In this document: in pieces, positions 59,039-64,000 of the stretch
How positions within the stretch are numbered: the stretch's first letter is position 1
How the letters are laid out: every line of letters starts with the position of its first letter
From: Fidelibacterota bacterium
GTDB lineage: Bacteria; Pseudomonadota; Alphaproteobacteria; Rhodospirillales; Rhodospirillaceae
Assembly: GCA_947476895.1 (NCBI GenBank)
Contig: CANJRX010000001.1
Span: 594,476 to 658,475 of the forward strand
Length of the DNA: 64,000 nt
Reading direction: 5' to 3'
Notes under the pieces: generated by a model
The model's database searches: none
Seen by the model: only the letters and a program-made list of their open reading frames with translations
Told to the model about the DNA's origin: nothing
Position numbers and translations under genes: made by a program

Positions 59039-60841
59039 ATGTGCGGCATAGCGGGCATTCTCCAGTACCGGTCGGGCGGTGCACCGTTCGATCCGCGCGA
59101 CATCGTGGGTCGGATGAATGCCAACCTCGCGCACCGCGGGCCGGATGCCGAAGGCCTGTGGAGCAGTGCGAACGGCCTGTGCCATTTGGGGCACCGCCGT
59201 CTCAGCATCATCGATCTAACGGCGGCCGCTAATCAGCCGATGTTGGACGTCTCGAACCGCTACGCCATCGTCTTCAACGGTGAAGTTTATAATTTCAAAG
59301 ACCTGCGCGAGAGCCTTGAAAAACGTGGCCTCTCATTTAAAACGCGGTCGGATACCGAGGTGCTGCTGCAAGGCTTCGCTGCAGATGGGGTGGACATATT
59401 CTCGAAGCTCGACGGCATGTTCGCCGTGGCGATTTACGACACGGTCACGGGAAAACTGACACTGGCGCGCGACCGGGCCGGGGAAAAGCCGCTCTACTAT
59501 GTCAAAGGCTCCGGATATTTTGCTTTTGCGTCCGAGCTGCGTGCCCTTTTGAACGTTCCGCGCGCGCATGGCGGCATATCCGAGGAAGCGCTCGGTCTTT
59601 ATATGGCGCTGCGTTATGTGCCGGCACCGGGGTCGATCCTGAAGGGCATTCACAAACTACCGCCCGCGAGCATTCTGGAAATTGCGGCCGACGGCACGGT
59701 AAAAGAATCGAAATATTATGCCTTCTCCGCTGCCAACCCCGCGCCCACACCGCCCTTAAGTCAGGACGCCTTCGCCGAACAGGTAGAAGCAGCGTTGATA
59801 GACTCTTTGCGCGCGCGGCTTAACAGCGATGTGCCTTTGGGCGCATTCCTCTCCAGCGGCGTGGACTCCGCCTTGGTGTGCAGTCTTTTGACAAAGCGCC
59901 TCAACACCAATCTCAAAACCTTCACGGTCGGCTTTGAAGGCGATATCGGCAGCGAACATGCAGCAGCTGCCGACATCGCCCGTCTATTGGGCACAGAACA
60001 CCAGACCTTCATCTTCGGCGCCGCGGCTTTCGATGAAGTCTGCGAAAATATCGGCGACCTGTTGGACGAGCCGAACGGCGACCGCAGCTGCGTGCCCACC
60101 TACCTGCTGTCGCGCTTCGCACGCGCGCATGTCACCACGGCAATTTCGGGCGATGGCGGCGATGAGCTGTTCGCCGGTTACGCGCGCTACGCTGCCTTTG
60201 TGCAGAAGTTCGGGAAAACCGCCTGGCCCAGCCCGGCGGCCATTGCACGCACCTATTTCGAACAATCTCTGCCGGTGTTTCCGTGGCAGGGTATTCGTGA
60301 AACGTTGCCGGAGGCCATGGGCGCGGTGATGTCTTTCGTGGATGCGCAGGGCGCTGTTTTCGCAGCCCCCGGCCGCAACATCATTGATGGTCTGCGTATG
60401 CTCGACTTCGACACCTATATGCCGGGCGCCGTGTTGGCGAAGGTCGACCGCATGAGCATGCGCCACGGGTTAGAAGTGCGCACACCTTAACTTTATGAAC
60501 CGCTCTACGCCCTAAGCCGCCAAGCCAGCCTCGCGGACTTTTTCGGCCCCACGGGACAGAAAGCGGTCTTACTCAAACTGTTGGGTAAATACATCGGCGG
60601 ACCTCACATCACCGCGCCCAAAAAGGGCTTCGGCATGCCGCTCAGCGTGTTCCTGAATAACAACCAGCGTGTGACGGCTGAGCTGCAGAAAGCTCAGGCA
60701 ATCCTGGCCGACACAGCCTTCTTCAAAGACCGCAAAGACAGTGCGAAAGCCTTCGCGGCCTGGGGCGGCAGCAACATGAACGCCGCCTGGGCGACGATTG
60801 TGCTCGGAAAGTGGATCGAGTCCGTGGGCAGTGGCTTGTAG
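59039..60841 (+). pseudogene. asnB: Asparagine synthetase (glutamine-hydrolysing), in-frame stop
   Basis: A class II amidotransferase fused to an ATP-dependent synthetase domain. MCGIAGIL gives the catalytic Cys2. RGPDAEGLW and FNGEVYNFKDLR follow, then the PP-loop FLSSGVDSALV (SGGVDS variant) and SGDGGDELFAGY. At 60488-60490 a TAA interrupts the frame just after MRHGLEVRTP. The same frame then continues as LYEPLYALSRQ to 60841, giving about 600 codons overall, the normal AsnB length. One substitution (for example TTA to TAA) explains it. Many AsnB homologues beside glycosyltransferases modify surface polymers rather than make free asparagine. Confidence 0.8.
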
Positions 60842-60889
60842 AGCCGCAGCCCTTTATGGTGAGGGCGACATAAGTCGGGGGGCTTCGTC

Positions 60890-62065
60890 ATGATCACAGA
60901 TCCGTTTGCACTGCTCGCGTATTTGGTGGCCATTATCGCCGCTCTATTCTGGCTGTCGGACCTTCCGGCGCTGCGGCGCGTGTTCCACTTTGTGCCGCCG
61001 GTGTTGTGGATTTTGCTGATCCCCACACTCTCGACCACCTTCGGCCTGATCCCCGTGGAAAGCCCGGTCTACGACTGGCTGCAAAACCGCGTTCTGGTGG
61101 CGGCCCTCGTGTTGCTGCTGCTCGCGACAAACTTGCGCGCCATCTTGCGTCTCGGCCGCCCGGCGCTGACGATGATGCTCACAGCATCCGGCAGCATTGC
61201 TGTGTCGGCAATTATTGTTTTTGCAGCCGTGCGCTTTTGGCTTCCGCCCGATGCCTGGAAATCGATCGCGGCCCTCATGGGTGTGTGGACCGGCGGTTAC
61301 GGCAACATGGTTGCGGTTTCGACCAGCGTCGACGCCTCGGCGGCCATGCTCACCAACGCCATTATCACCGATACAATTGTTGGTTATGGCTGGATGAGCC
61401 TCTTGATCACGCTGGCCCCCGCGCAAGACGCCATCGATCGCCACCTCAAAGCCGACCGCTCTATTCTCGACGATATCAACCGCCGCCTGGGTGAGGTGGA
61501 AGCAAAGTTGACGCGCCCCACCACCATCACCGATGTCGCCATCATGATGGGCATCGCGATTGGTATTGCGTATCTGGCGTCGCGCGCCGGTCAGGCCTTG
61601 CCGCAAATCTCGGGCATCATCAGCGCGTTCACCTGGAGTGTGATTATTGCCAGCGCCGTGGCCATCGTGTTGTCGCTGACCCGCCTCGGTAATCTCGGCT
61701 TCGCGGGCGCGACACCTGTGGGCACGTTCTTGCTTTATATGGCCTACGCCGCCATCGGTGCCCGCGCGAACATGAGCGATGTGGGCTCCGCGCCGCTGTT
61801 TCTGTTCGCCGGCGTTCTGATTCTTTTGCTGCACGCCACAGTCATGCTGCTCACCGCGCGCTGGCTGAAAATCCCCATCTTCGCGGCGGTGGTGGCGAGC
61901 CAAGCCAACGTCGGCGGCATGGCGACCGCGCCGATTGTCGCCGCCATTTACCAACGCTCATTGGCCGGTGTGGCCGTGTTGCTGGTGCCGTTGGGGCTGG
62001 CTTACGGCACCTTCGTGGCCTTGGCGGTGGGGGCGGTGTGCCGCCTCATCGCCGGCGCCGGCTAA
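60890..62065 (+). CDS. DUF819 family membrane protein
   Basis: A 391-aa protein with about ten hydrophobic helices matching DUF819. Typical segments are WLSDLPALRRVFHFVPPVLW, GVWTGGYGNMVAVSTSVDAS, NAIITDTIVGYGWMSL and SQANVGGMATAPIVAA, repeated in inverted halves as in transporters. The substrate is unknown. It starts at ATG 60890 and stands alone before the tRNA. Confidence 0.86.
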   Translation: MITDPFALLAYLVAIIAALFWLSDLPALRRVFHFVPPVLWILLIPTLSTTFGLIPVESPVYDWLQNRVLVAALVLLLLATNLRAILRLGRPALTMMLTASGSIAVSAIIVFAAVRFWLPPDAWKSIAALMGVWTGGYGNMVAVSTSVDASAAMLTNAIITDTIVGYGWMSLLITLAPAQDAIDRHLKADRSILDDINRRLGEVEAKLTRPTTITDVAIMMGIAIGIAYLASRAGQALPQISGIISAFTWSVIIASAVAIVLSLTRLGNLGFAGATPVGTFLLYMAYAAIGARANMSDVGSAPLFLFAGVLILLLHATVMLLTARWLKIPIFAAVVASQANVGGMATAPIVAAIYQRSLAGVAVLLVPLGLAYGTFVALAVGAVCRLIAGAG

Positions 62066-62138
62066 ACCGCGCGCGGCCCCCGCAAAATCCCGCAGAAAAC
62101 CGCCAAATTTTAGCGCCCCAAACCGCCGCCGGCATCGC

Positions 62139-62167
62139 TTGTCACGGCCCTCTACAGGCTCTATAAG
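62139..62167 (+). promoter_or_regulatory. Promoter of tRNA-Lys
   Basis: TTGTCA (62139-62144), a 17-base spacer and TATAAG (62162-62167) give a strong sigma-70 promoter facing the tRNA. The 5' leader contains GCCTTCCCG (62172-62180), complementary to CGGGAAGGC (62229-62237), which would fold the precursor just before the mature tRNA. Confidence 0.75.
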
Positions 62168-62244
62168 GACCGCCTTCCCGGGCCTTTTAAACATGCGCCG
62201 CACGGCTTGATGCGACGGTGGGCTGCCGCGGGAAGGCCCAGGTG

Positions 62245-62320
<76 letters not shown>

Positions 62321-62489
62321 TCCTTTTCAATGACTTAGTGATGATTGCCCTCTTAAGGGCGTGGGCTAAAAGTCAGCCATGCACCCACTGTGCACCCAGT
62401 AGGCGCAACTTCGCCACGATGGGCCAGCCTCCCGTACTGCTGATCCATTATGCTTGATCCAGCATCGCTACAACACCCACCAACCCCCG

Positions 62490-62522
62490 ACTGACAAAAC
62501 CGCCAGAACCCCTTTTGTCAGT
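62490..62522. repeat. 10-bp inverted repeat
   Basis: ACTGACAAAA (62490-62499) and TTTTGTCAGT (62513-62522) form a perfect stem with a 13-base loop, followed by a near third copy of the right arm (CTGTCAGT at about 62523-62531). It could be a terminator of the tRNA transcript or a binding site of the adjacent accessory element. Confidence 0.6.
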
Positions 62523-62757
62523 TCTGTCAGTACGGCCTTGGGCCGTTAGCGCCATTTTCCGACCCCCACCCAGGCACTTCGCCCCAGCGACCCCGCCCTG
62601 GGTGTTTAGCTTCACGCAGCCGCGCCCGAATGGCGCAAAATTTTTACAAAACTACGGATTGGCGCCCAGAGCTATCATTGGGCAGCGGCATTGATATCAA
62701 TGGCGGGGGGCCTGAAAGCAAAAGGCCCCGCCGTTGACACTCACAAATACGCAACTT

Positions 62758-62771
62758 GGGGGGGGGGGGGG
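62758..62771 (+). repeat. Homopolymer run of 14 G
   Basis: Fourteen consecutive G after AACTT. Runs of this length are rare in bacterial chromosomes. They may be phase-variable or mark a sequencing or assembly problem. No gene reading across it is convincing. Confidence 0.85.
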
Positions 62772-62883
62772 TCACGATTGGGCGCGTCACGCGACCCCCT
62801 CAATTGCAATCTTTCAAAGCGAGATCAATGCGCTGAGAAGCCTTCGGAGTGGGGTCAATGTTGGGTGCGATTTTACAGTTTTG

Positions 62884-62911
62884 AGGTTGGACACTAGGTT
62901 GGACAGGTTGG
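62884..62911 (+). repeat. Short tandem repeat AGGTTGGACA
   Basis: AGGTTGGACA occurs at 62884-62893 and 62896-62905, and AGGTTGG again at 62905-62911. A hairpin CCACC/GGTGG follows at about 62912-62933. These may be iterated protein-binding sites. Confidence 0.5.
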
Positions 62912-62986
62912 CCACCAGCGCGGGCAGGTGGCGTGATATAGGTTCGGGAGGCGCGAGAAGATTTCGCCGGGATCAGGGAGGCGGCC

Positions 62987-63199
62987 GTGGACGAAGAGGA
63001 TGTGTATAAGGTCGGTACCTTTTTAACCTGGATCATCATCTTTATTGGCGCCTGGATTTACTGCATCGACACCTACGGATTCCTACTCGGTGTTGGATTG
63101 GGGTGGCTTGCGGCGGCGATCTCGGCAACCGTGCTTTGCTGGTTCTGGCCGCTCTATATTCTCGGCGGCATATTTTTCGCCTTGAAGGCTTTCAAATAG
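62987..63199 (+). CDS. Small membrane protein
   Basis: A 70-aa protein starting at GTG 62987 with GGGAGG six bases upstream. An acidic N-terminus (DEEDVYK) is followed by hydrophobic helices (FLTWIIIFIGAWIYCI and LLGVGLGWLAAAISATVLCWFWPLYILGGIFFAL) and a basic end (KAFK). It is probably a two- or three-helix inner-membrane protein. No family is recognised. It lies in the accessory stretch after tRNA-Lys. Confidence 0.65.
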   Translation: MDEEDVYKVGTFLTWIIIFIGAWIYCIDTYGFLLGVGLGWLAAAISATVLCWFWPLYILGGIFFALKAFK

Positions 63200-63333
63200 G
63201 GTCTTTGAAGGCTTGGCATCGAGGCCCGCACCCCCGGCGAAGGGCAGGAAATGTAAAATCGCGTCCAACGGTGACCCCTCGCGAGATTGAAGGATGTCAT
63301 TGGTAACATGCGCCCCAGGCATATGGGGGCATC

Positions 63334-63567
63334 ATGCGAAATCCATGGGCGTGGCTGGTAGACCGGCTCTGGCCGAAGGCTAGCGCGGCTCCTGACGCAG
63401 CGGCTCACCGCATTGTATGCGGCACTCCGCACGTATGGGCCGCAGAGCAGCGCCAAGCCGCTGAGTGGGCGCTGGCTGACAAAGCGCAGAGCTATGACGG
63501 CAGGTTTTACAGCGGCGATGATGCTAAGGGCGTGATGGCTGCGTGGATATATGGAGACGGCAAATGA
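63334..63567 (+). CDS. Small hypothetical protein
   Basis: A 77-aa product (starts MRNPWAWLVDRLWPK) with no recognised family, Trp- and Ala-rich and soluble. Its stop overlaps the ATG of the following Sel1-repeat gene (ATGA), which supports its being translated. The spacing of a GGGGG stretch upstream of ATG 63334 would allow initiation. Confidence 0.5.
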   Translation: MRNPWAWLVDRLWPKASAAPDAAAHRIVCGTPHVWAAEQRQAAEWALADKAQSYDGRFYSGDDAKGVMAAWIYGDGK

Positions 63568-64000
63568 AGCGGACAATCAAATCAGTACTGATAGCAGTAG
63601 CACTCACTGCGTCGTTTACGAAAGCGCAGGTTGTCTATGCGCAAAATTTTGATCAAGGTGTTGAGGCAGCAAAGAAAGGTGACATCGGATCGGCATTGCG
63701 CATATGGCGTCCATTAGCGGCACAAGGTGATGCCGATGCGCAGTTTATTCTTGGCGTGATGTACGCTGAGGGTACGGGCTTAGCGCAGGACTACAAAGAA
63801 GCCGTGCGGCTATTTGGACTAGCAGCAGCGCAGGGCAATGCGGGCGCGCAGTCTAATCTTGGCGTGATGTACGAAAAAGGTGAGGGCGTGGCGCAGGACT
63901 ACGTACGCGCACATATGTGGTTTAATTTAGGGGCGATTTCGGGCGACAGCAAAAAGGCTTTAGCCAATCGCGACCGTGTAGCAGCCAAGATGACCCCCGC
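63564..64000 (+). CDS. Sel1-repeat (TPR-like) secreted protein, truncated by the window end
   Basis: The frame opens at ATG 63564, overlapping the previous stop, and runs off the window. A signal peptide (SVLIAVALTASFTKAQVVYA) is followed by helical Sel1 units: GDADAQFILGVMYAEGTG, then GNAGAQSNLGVMYEKGEG, then a third beginning RAHMWFNLGAISGDS. Sel1 proteins act as scaffolds in signalling, envelope or host interaction. Codons TTA, CTA and ATA, rare in the core genes here, are frequent, consistent with acquired DNA. Confidence 0.82.
   Translation, partial: MKRTIKSVLIAVALTASFTKAQVVYAQNFDQGVEAAKKGDIGSALRIWRPLAAQGDADAQFILGVMYAEGTGLAQDYKEAVRLFGLAAAQGNAGAQSNLGVMYEKGEGVAQDYVRAHMWFNLGAISGDSKKALANRDRVAAKMTP

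Larger units (their letters stand above)
62321..62986. other. Non-coding accessory stretch downstream of tRNA-Lys
   Basis: I see no credible gene in 666 bases. It contains direct repeats of GTGCACCCA-like sequence (about 62379-62400), a 10-bp inverted repeat, a GC-rich hairpin at about 62696-62735 (GGCGGGG...CCCCGCC), a G14 run, and tandem AGGTTGGACA units. The short open frames here are not supported by coding-like composition. No integrase lies in the window. Confidence 0.55.

Overview
This window comes from the chromosome of a free-living alphaproteobacterium of high GC content. The evidence is the set of gene neighbourhoods: rpsF-rpsR-DUF2232-rplI, alr-mlaE-mlaF-radA-cvpA-purF, lptF-lptD-surA-pdxA-rsmA, fabD-fabG-acpP-fabF-mltG and mreBCD-mrdA-rodA. 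The Gram-negative envelope machinery (LptD/LptF, SurA, OmpA, MlaEF) agrees. No genus can be assigned from what I see.

Layout. 1-1612 carries der, whose reading frame stays open to the left edge. 1613-3409 is a visibly AT-richer insert: about 450 nt of hairpin-rich non-coding DNA followed by a reverse transcriptase gene that resembles antiphage 'DRT/UG' enzymes and is broken by a one-base frameshift. 3499-15135 (minus) holds a DegP/HtrA protease, a GIY-YIG mini-gene between inverted palindromes, an SDR, purF, cvpA, radA, mlaF, mlaE, alr, dnaB and a LigB-type dioxygenase. 15276-17106 (plus) holds two related one-helix/coiled-coil proteins, separated by a terminator and a structured RNA, then uppP. 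17117-21663 (minus) holds a WD40/CobW zinc-type pair and the S6-S18-L9 operon. 21996-29791 is mainly fatty-acid synthesis, mltG, a TerC protein, yicC and gmk. 29788-36506 (minus) is the rsmA-pdxA-surA-lptD-lptF envelope cluster, with no lptG beside lptF. Then come OmpA, an FAD oxidase, Sua5, CysQ, PepA, DUF1015 and miaA. 46333-51930 is branched-chain amino acid synthesis: ilvB, ilvN, ilvC, then leuA behind a probable leader peptide/attenuator. 52051-57614 is the rod-shape operon. 57622-60841 is a damaged TPR-glycosyltransferase/asparagine synthetase pair. A DUF819 membrane protein and tRNA-Lys(CTT) follow. 62321-64000, just downstream of that tRNA, looks like accessory DNA: hairpins, a G14 run, small ORFs and a Sel1-repeat gene that runs off the window.

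Most of the window is ordinary core genome. The most interesting part is 1613-3409, an RT with a structured upstream region laid out like an RT/ncRNA defence system. Secondary points are the palindrome-flanked GIY-YIG gene, the structured RNA at 15721-15883, the leuA leader, the lone LptF, and three disrupted genes (RT, glycosyltransferase, asnB). Those three could be real decay or sequence errors.
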